53,937 nt of DNA from positions 1 through 53,937 of IMG/VR virus record IMGVR_UViG_3300030012_001811; one strand, given 5' to 3'. Made by a program: the position numbers and the translations under genes. The notes under the pieces are model-generated. The model was not told the DNA's origin. It did not search any database and saw only the letters and a program-made list of their open reading frames with translations. Shown piece by piece: positions 1 through 8,513 of the stretch (positions within the stretch are counted from its first letter, which is position 1; each line of letters begins with the position of its first letter). Source of the DNA: a virus.

Positions 1-119
1 GGTGTTTTGGATTGGTGGGATCAAGCAATGCAGTCAAGACTTAATGATCCGAAGACTGGTGCTTTTGTAATTATAATGCAGAGAGTTCATGAGAATGATC
101 TGACAGGACACATACTTGC
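1..119. repeat. Left copy of the terminal overlap
   Basis: These 119 bases recur at 53819-53937 with only two differences (positions 51 and 93, both G here and A there). The reading frame of the large terminase crosses the junction cleanly, so this is the closing overlap of a circular assembly. The two mismatches suggest population variation or error rather than an exact terminal repeat. Confidence 0.9.
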
Positions 120-942
120 GAATGAGTATGATGACTGGGATCACCTTTGCCTTCCTGCAAGATATGAGGTTGGTCATCCAACACATGCAAGATCCAGTCT
201 TAACTTTGCAGATCCAAGAACCAAAGAGGGAGATCTGCTTTGGCCAGAGAGGATTGACGAGAGAACATTATCAAAATTAGAGAGATCTCTTGGATCCTAT
301 GCTGCAGCAGGACAACTACAACAGCGACCAATGCCCAAAGGTGGTGGAATATTAAGAGCTGAGTGGTGGGTGCCATGGGAAAAAGATGAGCTACCAGACA
401 TAGAATATGTTATACAATCTTGGGACACAGCTTTCTCAACAAAAGAAAAATCATCATATTCTGCTAGAACAACTTGGGGAGTGTTCCGCAAAAATGGCGA
501 GATGAATGCCATAGTTTTGGACATGTGGTATGACAGAGTCACATATCCAGAGTTGAGAAAGATCGCACAAGAGGCATATGAGGACTATGAACCAGACGCT
601 GTTTTGATAGAAAAGAAAGCATCTGGCCAAAGTTTGTTGCAAGATTTACGCATGGCAGGTGTGCCTGTAATCCCTTATTCTCCTGATCGAGACAAGGAGG
701 CAAGAGCTCATGCAGCATCTGCTCTTTTGGAAGATGGAAGAATTTACTTTCCTTACGACAAAAAATGGAGTAAAAATTTAATAGACATTTGTGCAGCATT
801 TCCAGCAGGAGAAAATGACGACATAGTTGACACTTGTACTCAGGCATGGTTAAGACTGCGAAAAGGTTGGTTTGTTACTCACTCAGAAGATTATGAGGAG
901 GATGATGAACCAAAAAAGAGAAGGGTGACAATGTATGGCTGA
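1..942 (+). CDS. terL: Terminase large subunit, C-terminal part (gene continues from 53321)
   Basis: This is the C-terminal 313 residues of the packaging motor. The N-terminal 166 residues lie at 53321-53818, giving about 479 residues in all, normal for the family. This part holds the RNase H-like nuclease that cuts concatemeric DNA: SWDTAF supplies the first acidic residue (about D308 of the joined protein), VLIEKKASG the second (about E370), and NDDIVD near the end the third. The ATPase motifs are on the other piece. The stop overlaps the portal start by 8 bases. The fragment is open at the window edge, so no start codon is assigned. The assignment is firm from motifs plus the neighbouring portal gene. 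Confidence 0.93.
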   Translation, partial: GVLDWWDQAMQSRLNDPKTGAFVIIMQRVHENDLTGHILANEYDDWDHLCLPARYEVGHPTHARSSLNFADPRTKEGDLLWPERIDERTLSKLERSLGSYAAAGQLQQRPMPKGGGILRAEWWVPWEKDELPDIEYVIQSWDTAFSTKEKSSYSARTTWGVFRKNGEMNAIVLDMWYDRVTYPELRKIAQEAYEDYEPDAVLIEKKASGQSLLQDLRMAGVPVIPYSPDRDKEARAHAASALLEDGRIYFPYDKKWSKNLIDICAAFPAGENDDIVDTCTQAWLRLRKGWFVTHSEDYEEDDEPKKRRVTMYG

Positions 943-3364
943 AGATCCAATCCCATTTGCTGAAGGTGCTCCACCAGACAATCTACAAGTAGAAGATTTT
1001 GGCGATGATGTTTTAATCGGAGATCCAATGCTTGATGTCGTTGAGGAGGAGCCAACAGAGTTCGATGCCAACTTAGCGATGGTGATAGACCAAAGTGATC
1101 TTGACAAGAAAGCATCGTCATTAGTATCTGACTACAACAGCGACAAAGAAGCAAGAAAAGATTGGGAAGAAAGATACAAAAAAGGTTTGGAGACTTTGGA
1201 TCCAGAGGGTGGTCTTGAGGAGAGCGATGAAGAGAGAGCAAGCAGAGGTCTGAGCACAGTTGTCCATCCTATGATATCAGAGGCAGCAACACAATTCAAC
1301 GCCAGAGCGATTGCAGAGCTTTACCCATCTGGTGGTCCAGTCAAGACTGTTATAATCGGTGAGCCAAATGACGAGACAGAAGAGCAAGCTCGCAGAGTAA
1401 AACAATTTATGAATTATCAAATACAAGAGCAGATGCCAGAGTACTTTCCAGACTTGGATCAGATGCTGTTCCAGTTGCCACTTGTTGGTCAAGCTTTTAA
1501 AAAGGTCTGGTGGGATGCGAACAAAGATAGGCAATGTTCCAAGTTCGTCAAAGCTGAAGACTTTGTTGTTGCACCAGAGAGCACAGATCTCTACACATCA
1601 CAAAGATACACCCATGTCATTAGAATGCCAAAGAATGATTATAATATGTATGTCGAGTCTGGTTGGTATCTGCCCATAGAATATTCAGGTGACGGATCTA
1701 GTTACATGGACGCTGTTAATGAAGATGTTGAGGGCATAAGCTCTGGGACACAAGATAACATTGTCACTCTTTTGGAGATGCACGTCTATGAAGCATTTGT
1801 TGGAATCGATGGTGTTGAGAATGAAGATGACGAGAACATGGTCAGACTCCCTTATGTTATAACCATAGATCAAGATTCTGAAAAGATAGTTTCTGTCAGA
1901 AGAAATTATTACGAGGGAGACGAGAAAAAGAAAAAGAGAGACTGGTTTGTTAGCTACAAGTTCCTTCCTGGAGTTGGATTCTATGGGTTTGGTTTATATC
2001 ACATGATCGGAGGACTTGGCAAAGCTGCAACAGGTTCATTAAGAGCTTTGCTTGATTCTGCTGCATTTGCGAATATGCAAGGTGGCTTTAAGTTAAAAGG
2101 CAGAGTAACAGGTGGCGAGATAGATGTTAATCCTGGAGAGTTTGTTGATCTGGATGCGACAGTTGACGATGTCAACAAGGCAGTGATGCCTTTGCCTTTC
2201 AAAGAACCATCAGGCACATTATTTAATTTGCTTGGTTTGATTGTACAGGCAGGACAGCGTTTTGCTAGCACAGCCGACTTAAATGTCGGAGACGTAAACC
2301 CAAATGCTCCCGTGGGGTCAACTGTCGCACTTATTGAGCAAGGATCAAAGTCTTTTTCAGCGATCCATAAAAGATTGCATTATTCTCAAGGGCAAGAGTT
2401 TAAAATGCTCGCTAGATTAAATGCAGAGTATCTACCAGAGTCTTTTAGTTTTGCAGTTGCTGGTGCAGCAGAAAATATTTATGCAGCAGATTTTAACGAG
2501 CGAATAGACATAATACCAGTCAGCGATCCTAATATCTTTAGCACTGCCCAGAGGATAGCACAAGCACAAGCCATACTTGAGATGGCAAGATCCGCACCTC
2601 AACTTCATGATCTTTATGAAGCATACAAAAGAATGTATGAGGCAATAAGAATACCAAATATCCCAGAAGTTTTAAAAGAGCCTGCTGAGGCAGCAAGACT
2701 TGATCCCATTGACGAGAATATGTCGATAATGTTCGGCAAGCCAATCAAAGCTTTCCCTGAACAAAACCACGATGCGCATATTGCAGTTCACACGCAGTTC
2801 TTATCAGATCCATCATTAGCAGGCAATCCTGCAGCAAGAGGACTACAGCCAGTGTTGATCGCACATATCGCAGAGCACATTGCCTTGTTATATCGTCAAC
2901 GCATGGAAGCAGGCATCGGAATGCCATTGCCAAACTTACCGAACATCAGAGATCCAAAGTTTAAGTTCGAGGATATTGATCCAGAAATGGATATGTTGAT
3001 TAGTCAGAGAGCTGCACAAGTTGTACAACAAGCTCCACAGATGGCACCAATACAAGGTCTGGCAGGAGCTAACCAAAGACAGAATCCTCTACAATATGCT
3101 CAACAGCTCGCACAACTTGAAGCACAGGCATTGCAACAAAGAACACAATCAGAGATTGCTGCTGATCAAGCCAGAGCAAAATCAGATATTCAGATAGATC
3201 AAGCCAAAGCACAACAGGATCTGCAAGTACAACAAGCCAAAGTCCAAGCAGAGCTACAGGCAAAAGTTTTAAAGCTTGAGGCAGACTTAGCACTTGAAAG
3301 AGAAAAAAATCAAGCTAAACTAAATATGGAGATGATGAAACGCAATGACCCAACGAATGACTGA
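935..3364 (+). CDS. Portal protein, P22-like
   Basis: At 809 residues this is close in size to the large portals of P22-type podoviruses (P22 itself about 725). It follows the large terminase directly, the usual place for the dodecameric ring through which DNA enters and leaves the head. The middle has the pattern seen in such portals: QLPLVGQAFKKVWWD, then a GLYHMIGGLGKAATGSLR segment. The last 130 residues or so are a Gln/Ala/Lys-rich heptad-like coiled coil, matching the long C-terminal barrel helix of P22-type portals. The start at 935 overlaps the terminase end by 8 bases. The family is recognised by position, size and segment patterns, not by an alignment. Confidence 0.85.
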   Translation: MAEDPIPFAEGAPPDNLQVEDFGDDVLIGDPMLDVVEEEPTEFDANLAMVIDQSDLDKKASSLVSDYNSDKEARKDWEERYKKGLETLDPEGGLEESDEERASRGLSTVVHPMISEAATQFNARAIAELYPSGGPVKTVIIGEPNDETEEQARRVKQFMNYQIQEQMPEYFPDLDQMLFQLPLVGQAFKKVWWDANKDRQCSKFVKAEDFVVAPESTDLYTSQRYTHVIRMPKNDYNMYVESGWYLPIEYSGDGSSYMDAVNEDVEGISSGTQDNIVTLLEMHVYEAFVGIDGVENEDDENMVRLPYVITIDQDSEKIVSVRRNYYEGDEKKKKRDWFVSYKFLPGVGFYGFGLYHMIGGLGKAATGSLRALLDSAAFANMQGGFKLKGRVTGGEIDVNPGEFVDLDATVDDVNKAVMPLPFKEPSGTLFNLLGLIVQAGQRFASTADLNVGDVNPNAPVGSTVALIEQGSKSFSAIHKRLHYSQGQEFKMLARLNAEYLPESFSFAVAGAAENIYAADFNERIDIIPVSDPNIFSTAQRIAQAQAILEMARSAPQLHDLYEAYKRMYEAIRIPNIPEVLKEPAEAARLDPIDENMSIMFGKPIKAFPEQNHDAHIAVHTQFLSDPSLAGNPAARGLQPVLIAHIAEHIALLYRQRMEAGIGMPLPNLPNIRDPKFKFEDIDPEMDMLISQRAAQVVQQAPQMAPIQGLAGANQRQNPLQYAQQLAQLEAQALQQRTQSEIAADQARAKSDIQIDQAKAQQDLQVQQAKVQAELQAKVLKLEADLALEREKNQAKLNMEMMKRNDPTND

Positions 3365-3920
3365 TATGATAGCTAATGTTATGCCGATGGCACCAGTTAA
3401 TCCTGGAGCATTTAGTGGTATAGGTTCTGGATCAATAACTCAAGCTGAGATGGATGCAATGATGAGGGCACAAATGCCCAGACCAGAGATGAGACCAACA
3501 GGTTCTGGATCAACAACCCAACAAGAAGTTGATGCTTATATGAGATCATTACTTACAAGACCAGAGATGAGACCAACTGGTTCTGGGTCAACAACTCAAG
3601 CAGAAATGGATGCTATGCAAAGAAACATGCCAGCGATTGATCTGACATCCCAAGAGAGCATGATGAATTATCTTATGGAAAAAGTCGAGCAGATCCGTGA
3701 GAGGACAGGTGCTCAAGGTCAAGAGGGTATGGGTGCTCTCGAGGCATTGTTAAAATCTTTGCCTAAGGGCAGACTTGATGGTGCGATGCCTCAGGGTTCA
3801 ATGCGTGATGGTCAGCGAACTTATTTTGAGAATCAAAGATTTGATAATATAGATCCTGGAATGGTCAGAAACGTCAATCCTGGAATGGATCAAGGTATGG
3901 TTAGGAGGATGCAAAAATAA
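3345..3920 (+). CDS. Hypothetical protein with three 26-residue repeats
   Basis: I do not recognise the family. The 191-residue product is Met/Gln-rich. Residues about 27-95 are built from three copies of a unit with the core RPTGSGSTTQAEMDAM, followed by a helical middle part (MEKVEQIRERTGAQ) and a polar tail with three GM or PGM repeats. The 20-base overlap with the portal gene fits a head-module protein. Alternative in-frame starts lie at 3357 and 3366. A virion or head-assembly role is inferred only from its place between the portal and scaffold genes. Confidence 0.7.
   Translation: MTQRMTDMIANVMPMAPVNPGAFSGIGSGSITQAEMDAMMRAQMPRPEMRPTGSGSTTQQEVDAYMRSLLTRPEMRPTGSGSTTQAEMDAMQRNMPAIDLTSQESMMNYLMEKVEQIRERTGAQGQEGMGALEALLKSLPKGRLDGAMPQGSMRDGQRTYFENQRFDNIDPGMVRNVNPGMDQGMVRRMQK
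3423..3656 (+). repeat. Tandem 78-base repeat (three units) inside a coding region
   Basis: Units begin with GGTTCTGG at 3423, 3501 and 3579, an exact 78-base (26-codon) spacing. The third unit loses similarity after about 3640. The period is a multiple of three, so unit gain or loss would keep the frame. Confidence 0.85.
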
Positions 3921-4663
3921 TGTCAAGAAACCCTTTACTAGAAGCATACTTAGCAAGCACGAGACCTAGACAGCCAAACATGGCGATGACAGAAGTTGAT
4001 AGTCTTTTTAATCCTTACACATACACTAGCATGAATGATGCAACAAGAGTTGCAAGTCTCCCTAATGTGGAAAGTGATGCAGAGACATTTTCTTCAATGA
4101 CCACTCCTGAACTTCCAACTAGCTCATCTGGTTATCCTCTTTTGTTTAGGGAACAACCAGTGAAACAGGAAGCTGTGAATACACAACCTGTAGCAACTCA
4201 AACCCAAATGAGTCCATATGATCAGTTTCAAAGAAACATTAAAGAGAATGTTTTTAATCCAAGAACCAATGAGTTCGAACCAACAACTTATTTGCTTGAC
4301 AGGATAGCTCCAAACTATTCGCAAAGAATAACAAACTTTATGACAGGTGCAACGCCAGATATGTCGCAAGGTAAACTTGATGCCATTCAACAAAATGTCA
4401 GAGATGTTCAACAGAATGTTTTGGATACAACAGCAGCAATGCCTGTAGGATCTACTACTCAAGAAATATTTGATCAAGCACAACAAAATTTCACAGGCTT
4501 TGATACGCAAGGCAACTTTATTGGACCAACAGATCCTGGAACAGCAGCAATGCAGAGAGCAGGAAGACTGCCAGATCCAGAACCAGGATTTGCACAAGAT
4601 TTTTTCAGCAGTCTTTTCGGTGGAGGTGATGATGGCGACAGTAACAGCATTTTTAATTTTTAA
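3920..4663 (+). CDS. Hypothetical protein, polar, head-module
   Basis: This 247-residue product is not recognised. It is rich in Thr, Pro, Gln and Asn, with low-complexity stretches and an acidic Gly/Asp-rich end (FGGGDDGDSNS). It starts in a TAATG overlap with the gene before and hands over in a TAATG overlap to the next, so it belongs to one coupled operon. No membrane segment, signal peptide or cysteine pattern is visible. A minor virion or assembly role is possible but unsupported beyond position. Confidence 0.7.
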   Translation: MSRNPLLEAYLASTRPRQPNMAMTEVDSLFNPYTYTSMNDATRVASLPNVESDAETFSSMTTPELPTSSSGYPLLFREQPVKQEAVNTQPVATQTQMSPYDQFQRNIKENVFNPRTNEFEPTTYLLDRIAPNYSQRITNFMTGATPDMSQGKLDAIQQNVRDVQQNVLDTTAAMPVGSTTQEIFDQAQQNFTGFDTQGNFIGPTDPGTAAMQRAGRLPDPEPGFAQDFFSSLFGGGDDGDSNSIFNF

Positions 4664-4863
4664 TGGAGTTGGTCTTTGCCTTATATGTCTATATCGGCAG
4701 TGCAGTCAAACCACCAACAATATATTTTTACGACATCAACAGGTGCAGATACTTTGCAAGGAGAATGATGGGTCAACCCAGAGAGCCAACAGAAGGCAAA
4801 AAGAAGATTACAGCACTTTGTAAGATGGAGAAAGTTAAAACAGGAACCAAAATTTATTATTGA
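4663..4863 (+). CDS. Small basic hypothetical protein
   Basis: This 66-residue product starts in a TAATG overlap with the previous stop and is followed 11 bases later by the next gene, which has a good GAAGGAG site. It has a hydrophobic N-terminus (LVFALYVYIGSAV, one possible short membrane segment) and a basic C-terminal half rich in Lys and Arg. Two cysteines are spaced widely. No family is recognised. The coupled start makes it a likely real gene. Confidence 0.55.
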   Translation: MELVFALYVYIGSAVKPPTIYFYDINRCRYFARRMMGQPREPTEGKKKITALCKMEKVKTGTKIYY

Positions 4864-4874
4864 AGGAGATCTAA

Positions 4875-5159
4875 ATGGCAGAAGTAGAAATAGACAACAT
4901 GGAAAAGAATGCAGAACTGTTTATGGAGAAGATGGGTTTTGCGCATGACAGTGAAGGTTTAGAGCTTAGTGACGATCAACTTGTAAATTTTTTATTGCTT
5001 TGTCACCAAATGGAATATGGCATTGGTGAAGAGGAAGAAGAAATGAAAGAGGATGGTGACGAGATGAAAGTCAAGATTATGAAAGTTCATGCAGGTGATA
5101 TGTCAGACGTTATGAATCAAATGCTTGGACATGGTGGTCCAAAGATGATGGAGGATTAA
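4875..5159 (+). CDS. Small acidic hypothetical protein
   Basis: This 94-residue, strongly acidic protein has a Glu run in the middle (GEEEEEMKEDGDEM). A GAAGGAGAT ribosome site sits just before the start. It contrasts with the Lys-rich small proteins a few hundred bases downstream, and a charge-pairing partnership with them is conceivable but is only inference. No domain is recognised. Confidence 0.65.
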   Translation: MAEVEIDNMEKNAELFMEKMGFAHDSEGLELSDDQLVNFLLLCHQMEYGIGEEEEEMKEDGDEMKVKIMKVHAGDMSDVMNQMLGHGGPKMMED

Positions 5160-5573
5160 ATGCCTGCAGGATCTAGAGTAGTAAAAGGTGTGCTTGATCT
5201 TTTGAAAGATCAATATAATGGAAAAGCAACTCCTAATATGCAACGTCCAACTATGGATGAAACTCTTGAGGGCAAAGGAATGTCAACGAGAGAAAGTGTG
5301 ACTCCAGCAGTCTTTGATCCTATGTCCACTGCTGGTGAGGCAGTAGAAAATTTCGGAACAGGCAAAGAATCTATTATCTCAGACGATGATGTTGTTAAAA
5401 TGATAATAGCAGACCTCAAAGGAAATAGGCTTATAAGTGAGGGAGCAAGTGCCGATGAGATATTTGAGTATGCTGAAAGTATAGCAAGCTCTAAAAACGA
5501 ATCAATGAGCAAAGTAGGAAACATCTTGATGAGTCCAAAAGCTCAAATGGTTTACATGGATGATGATTTTTAA
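5160..5573 (+). CDS. Hypothetical protein related at its N-terminus to the 7782 and 8513 paralogues
   Basis: The 137-residue product begins MPAGSRVVKGVLDLL, which resembles the MSIGSKIVKGVLGRL start of the two paralogues at 7782 and 8513. It lacks their twin-arginine-like motif. The rest is mostly helical and acidic, ending in MDDDF. It starts immediately after the previous stop. The shared N-terminus suggests a common targeting or assembly signal in this gene block. Function is unknown. Confidence 0.7.
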   Translation: MPAGSRVVKGVLDLLKDQYNGKATPNMQRPTMDETLEGKGMSTRESVTPAVFDPMSTAGEAVENFGTGKESIISDDDVVKMIIADLKGNRLISEGASADEIFEYAESIASSKNESMSKVGNILMSPKAQMVYMDDDF

Positions 5574-5585
5574 GGGAGCTGACTT

Positions 5586-5708
5586 ATGCCTTTCAGTAAA
5601 TATTCAAAGAAGCAAAAGAAACTCGCAGCAGTGGCACCACCTCGTAAAAAAATAACAGGTGCTGATTTTAAAAAACTCAAGAAGAAAAAAGGTAAAAAGA
5701 AAAAATGA
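5586..5708 (+). CDS. Lys-rich 40-residue protein
   Basis: A GGGAGCT site precedes the ATG at 5586. The product is about 40 percent lysine and ends in a run of lysines. Its stop overlaps the next start in ATGA. It is the first of a series of tiny, very basic proteins. DNA or RNA binding, or packaging inside the head, is plausible from charge alone. No family is recognised. Confidence 0.55.
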   Translation: MPFSKYSKKQKKLAAVAPPRKKITGADFKKLKKKKGKKKK

Positions 5709-5860
5709 GTTTATATGAAAACATTCACGCCAAGAGAAAACGTGGCGAAAAGATGAGAAAGAAAGGTGCTAAAGGTGCACCAAAGATAGGAACATTTAAA
5801 AAAATTGCTGCAAAGCAAAAGAAGAAAAAAGGAAAAAAGAATGGCAAAAAAGTCAGTTGA
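5705..5860 (+). CDS. Lys-rich 51-residue protein
   Basis: The gene starts inside the previous stop (ATGA) and overlaps the next gene by 20 bases in another frame. The product is MSLYENIHAKRKRGEK followed by alternating Lys/Gly/Ala. Charge and coupling are the only evidence. Patterns of this kind (KRKRGEKMRKKGAKGAP) are common in small proteins of marine phages, to my knowledge without assigned function. Confidence 0.55.
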   Translation: MSLYENIHAKRKRGEKMRKKGAKGAPKIGTFKKIAAKQKKKKGKKNGKKVS

Positions 5861-5996
5861 GGCACCAAAAGGTTTTCACTGGATGAAAGCTGGCAAAGGT
5901 TATAAGCTTATGAAGAATCCTCCAGGAGGATACAAACCACACAAAGGTGCAAGTCAAAAAGCAACATTTGAAATACAAAAAATACATAAAAAATAA
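5841..5996 (+). CDS. Small basic protein, 51 residues
   Basis: The start at 5841 was chosen over an upstream start because it begins MAKKSVEAPKGFHWMKAGKG and an AAAGGAAAA purine stretch sits about 10 bases upstream. The product has a compact pattern with aromatic residues, a PPGGYKPH turn, and Lys at both ends. It ends in a TAATG overlap with the next gene. It is less repetitive than its neighbours and may fold. Function is unknown. Confidence 0.6.
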   Translation: MAKKSVEAPKGFHWMKAGKGYKLMKNPPGGYKPHKGASQKATFEIQKIHKK

Positions 5997-6292
5997 TGGC
6001 TAAGAAAAAACCAGATCCAAAAAAGGGAACAGGTAAAAAGCCAAAAGGATCAGACAGGAGATTATACACCGATGAAAACCCCAAAGATACAGTCTCTATT
6101 AAATTTGCCACTGTGGCAGATGCCCAAGCAACTGCTCGTAAGGTTAAGCGGATCAATAAGCCTTACGCAAGGAAAATTCAAATCCTTACTGTCATGGAAC
6201 AGCGAGCCAAAGTCGCAGGCAAAAACAAGCAAGCCCAAATCGCAAAGAAAGCCAAAGAGCAAATCAGGGCAAAAGAAAAAGTAAAGAAGTAA
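5996..6292 (+). CDS. Lys-rich hypothetical protein
   Basis: This 98-residue product has a disordered Lys/Pro N-terminus (about 1-25) and a helical rest (ATARKVKRINKPYARKIQ, then Lys/Ala repeats). It starts and ends in TAATG overlaps. The helical centre resembles proteins common in marine phage head modules, which to my knowledge have no assigned role. Nucleic acid binding is inferred from charge. Confidence 0.65.
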   Translation: MAKKKPDPKKGTGKKPKGSDRRLYTDENPKDTVSIKFATVADAQATARKVKRINKPYARKIQILTVMEQRAKVAGKNKQAQIAKKAKEQIRAKEKVKK

Positions 6293-6549
6293 TGGCAACA
6301 TACAAAGGCAGAAAAGTAACACTGAACAAACCTAGACGCATCCGCAAAGGTGAGACAAGCTTTGGCAAAAAGAAATCAGTTGTCTTTGTGATGGATGGCG
6401 ATAAAGTAAAAAGGGTAACATTTGGTGATCCTAACATGAGAATCAAAAAGAATCAAAAAGGTCGCAGGAGTAACTTTCGCTCGAGACACAACTGTGATAA
6501 TCCTGGACCAAAGACAAAAGCAAGATACTGGTCTTGCAAGGCTTGGTGA
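6292..6549 (+). CDS. Small basic conserved-type protein with C-terminal CDNPGPKTKARYWSCKAW
   Basis: The 85-residue product has two parts: a beta-like N-terminus (VVFVMDGDKVKRVTFGDPNM) and a C-terminal motif with two cysteines and aromatic residues around NPGPKTKARYWS. That tail is compact and probably structural or metal-related. I associate it with a small conserved family of marine viruses of unknown function (possibly DUF5872), from memory. The gene is coupled to its neighbour by a TAATG overlap. Confidence 0.7.
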   Translation: MATYKGRKVTLNKPRRIRKGETSFGKKKSVVFVMDGDKVKRVTFGDPNMRIKKNQKGRRSNFRSRHNCDNPGPKTKARYWSCKAW

Positions 6550-6550
6550 C

Positions 6551-6736
6551 ATGAGCAAAGCAGCAATTAAAAAAGTAGCACAAGCCGAGATCCGAGCAGC
6601 AAAAAGCTTTTTGGACAAAAGGAACTTGCAAAACATAAGTCCTAAGAAGTTTGCCATTGCAGCAAAAGAACTTGATAAAGGTTTCCAAGACACTCTAAAA
6701 GTATTAATAAAAGAACTTTCTGGAGGTCAAGTATGA
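6551..6736 (+). CDS. Small helical hypothetical protein
   Basis: The start at 6551 is preferred over one at 6494 because it lies 1 base after the previous stop and avoids a long overlap with the neighbour. The 61-residue product is amphipathic and helical (AAIKKVAQAEIRAAKSF). A TTCTGGAGG site for the next gene lies inside its 3' end. No family is recognised. Confidence 0.55.
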   Translation: MSKAAIKKVAQAEIRAAKSFLDKRNLQNISPKKFAIAAKELDKGFQDTLKVLIKELSGGQV

Positions 6737-7782
6737 ATCACGACAAACCTATATTCTCTAAAAGTCAAGCTGGAGCAGAGATGTTTGCAGCACCAGATCC
6801 AACTATGAGAACTAGGACAAGAGACTTTATACAAAACTATCTAACAAATATTTTAGGGCAGAACACAGCAAGACAATATGCGGAGAACATAGCAGGAGCA
6901 GATCCAAATAATCCTATGCCAAGAAATCCTTTAGGCATCGGTGCTGCAGACTTTACACCTCTTGGTTTGTTGTTCGCAGGTCAAGAGATCAAAAGAGATT
7001 TTGATAAAGCATCAAGACCATTGGACTATGTTGCACCAACCATCGGTGGAGCTTTAAGTGTTGCTGAAGCTTTTCCATTAACAAAAGTTATGGTCAGAGG
7101 AGTTTCTAAACCAGTTGTTGGCTTTCTCTCAAACCTTAACAGAAAGTCTGTTGACAGCGAAGCAGATTTAAAAATCCCAGAAAAGCCAGAACCATTGATG
7201 ACATCTCCTGGACCAAAGACCACTAGGGATGATGAGACAAATGTTAAGCCACCAAAGAAAGGTGTATCGAGAAGGAATGTGTTAAAAGGGATTGCGGCAG
7301 CACCAGTCGCAGCAGGAGCATTAAGTGAGATCCCTGCAGGCAAACTTATAGAGGACATCGCACCAGTTGCTAAAAAAGCTATACCCAAGCTACCAACAGA
7401 TGTAACAAGTCTCTCATCATTTCAAAAAGCAATGGACATGTTAAACATGGAAGTTGGTATCGATGAAGCAGGCATGATGACTAAACAAGAGCTTAAAGAC
7501 ATTGGCATTGCTGATCCTGATAATATGATTGATGATGATTTTATCCAGATAGGTCGTGCGGTTGAGGAGCAATCCAGTTTCCCAATGTCTGAGCTAGAGA
7601 TCCTAGATATGGAAAGCACAAACATAAAGAGATATTTAGATGGAGAGATATCTTTGGATGAGGTTGACACAGGATCTGTCCCTGTCGCTGGACCAGTTTT
7701 AAGGCAACTAGAAACAGTTTACAAACTTGACAAAAAGCAGATAAGAGATTATTTGATAGAAAATGAAGTATTGGAGGACTGA
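6733..7782 (+). CDS. Head-module protein with internal twin-arginine-like motif (paralogue 1)
   Basis: The 349-residue product carries SRRNVLKGIAAAPVAAGAL at about residues 178-196. This is very close to a bacterial twin-arginine signal (SRRxFLK followed by a hydrophobic stretch), but sits in the middle of the protein. An earlier hydrophobic region lies near residues 70-115. The same motif is near the N-terminus of the two following genes, so the three form a tandem family sharing this module with unrelated C-terminal parts. The C-terminal third is acidic. A minor virion role is likely from context. A real Tat signal is doubtful because of its internal place. Confidence 0.7.
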   Translation: MNHDKPIFSKSQAGAEMFAAPDPTMRTRTRDFIQNYLTNILGQNTARQYAENIAGADPNNPMPRNPLGIGAADFTPLGLLFAGQEIKRDFDKASRPLDYVAPTIGGALSVAEAFPLTKVMVRGVSKPVVGFLSNLNRKSVDSEADLKIPEKPEPLMTSPGPKTTRDDETNVKPPKKGVSRRNVLKGIAAAPVAAGALSEIPAGKLIEDIAPVAKKAIPKLPTDVTSLSSFQKAMDMLNMEVGIDEAGMMTKQELKDIGIADPDNMIDDDFIQIGRAVEEQSSFPMSELEILDMESTNIKRYLDGEISLDEVDTGSVPVAGPVLRQLETVYKLDKKQIRDYLIENEVLED

Positions 7783-8513
7783 TGAGCATTGGCTCCAAAA
7801 TAGTTAAAGGAGTTCTTGGTAGGTTGACTGGCGACACTCCGACTCCTAAAAAGCAGGGAGCTTTGCCTGAAGATGATCAACCAAAAGCTGGTATGAGTAG
7901 AAGAGGGGTGCTAACAGGAATGGCTGCAACTCCATTAGTGGCAGGAGCATTGAGCGAGATCCCAGTGCAAAAAGCTGTTGACAAGTTTGAAGGTGGTTTT
8001 AAGACAGTCCTTGGTCAGCCTAAGTTCGAACCAATAATAAAGGGTGTTGGCGATTTCAAAAGCTTTGATGATGAGTTGAAACTCGGATCAGAAGTATATA
8101 CAATATTAACAGGGGAAAAAGTTACACCCAAAGAACTTCTTAAAAGAGATATGGCTGAATATTTATATTTTCAAGAAAGAGGAGAAAGTCCAACACTTTT
8201 GGATTTTGCTGTTGAGGGAACAGGCAGAGAGCCAATTTATAGAGTGTTGGAAGATCTATCAAAAGATGCTTTACAGGAAGATTTTGCTAAAATTGCTCCA
8301 GTAATGGAAAAATATCTTGGCAAAGCTGATGACTATCGGTATGGAAGCATGGAGGGTATTAACACCACTATTGATCTTTTTTATAAAGAGAATCCGAACT
8401 ATGCAGGGCAAAACACAGGAACTTTTGATGAAGACATTGTTAAATGGCTTAAATCAAAAGGAGTGCATAAAACAAAGTATTATAAAGATCTTGAAAAAGC
8501 AGGCGATCGATAA
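7782..8513 (+). CDS. Paralogue 2 with N-terminal twin-arginine-like motif
   Basis: This 243-residue product begins MSIGSKIVKGVLGRLTGDTP, then a short linker, then MSRRGVLTGMAATPLVAGAL at about residues 38-57. The first 65 bases are nearly the same as the first 65 of the gene at 8513, which shows a recent duplication. The remaining 180 residues are acidic, helical and unlike the other two paralogues. It starts in an ATGA-type overlap with the gene before. Function is unknown. A shared assembly or export tag with variable cargo is one reading. Confidence 0.7.
   Translation: MSIGSKIVKGVLGRLTGDTPTPKKQGALPEDDQPKAGMSRRGVLTGMAATPLVAGALSEIPVQKAVDKFEGGFKTVLGQPKFEPIIKGVGDFKSFDDELKLGSEVYTILTGEKVTPKELLKRDMAEYLYFQERGESPTLLDFAVEGTGREPIYRVLEDLSKDALQEDFAKIAPVMEKYLGKADDYRYGSMEGINTTIDLFYKENPNYAGQNTGTFDEDIVKWLKSKGVHKTKYYKDLEKAGDR

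Noticed and set aside
1-119. True direct terminal repeat of a linear genome
   Set aside because: The copies differ at two positions and lie inside the large terminase gene, which reads through when the ends are joined. An assembly overlap explains this better.
4470-4823. 117-residue frame overlapping the end of the 3920 gene and the 4663 gene
   Set aside because: It overlaps two better-coupled genes in another frame, lacks a ribosome site at its start, and its composition is typical of out-of-frame reading.
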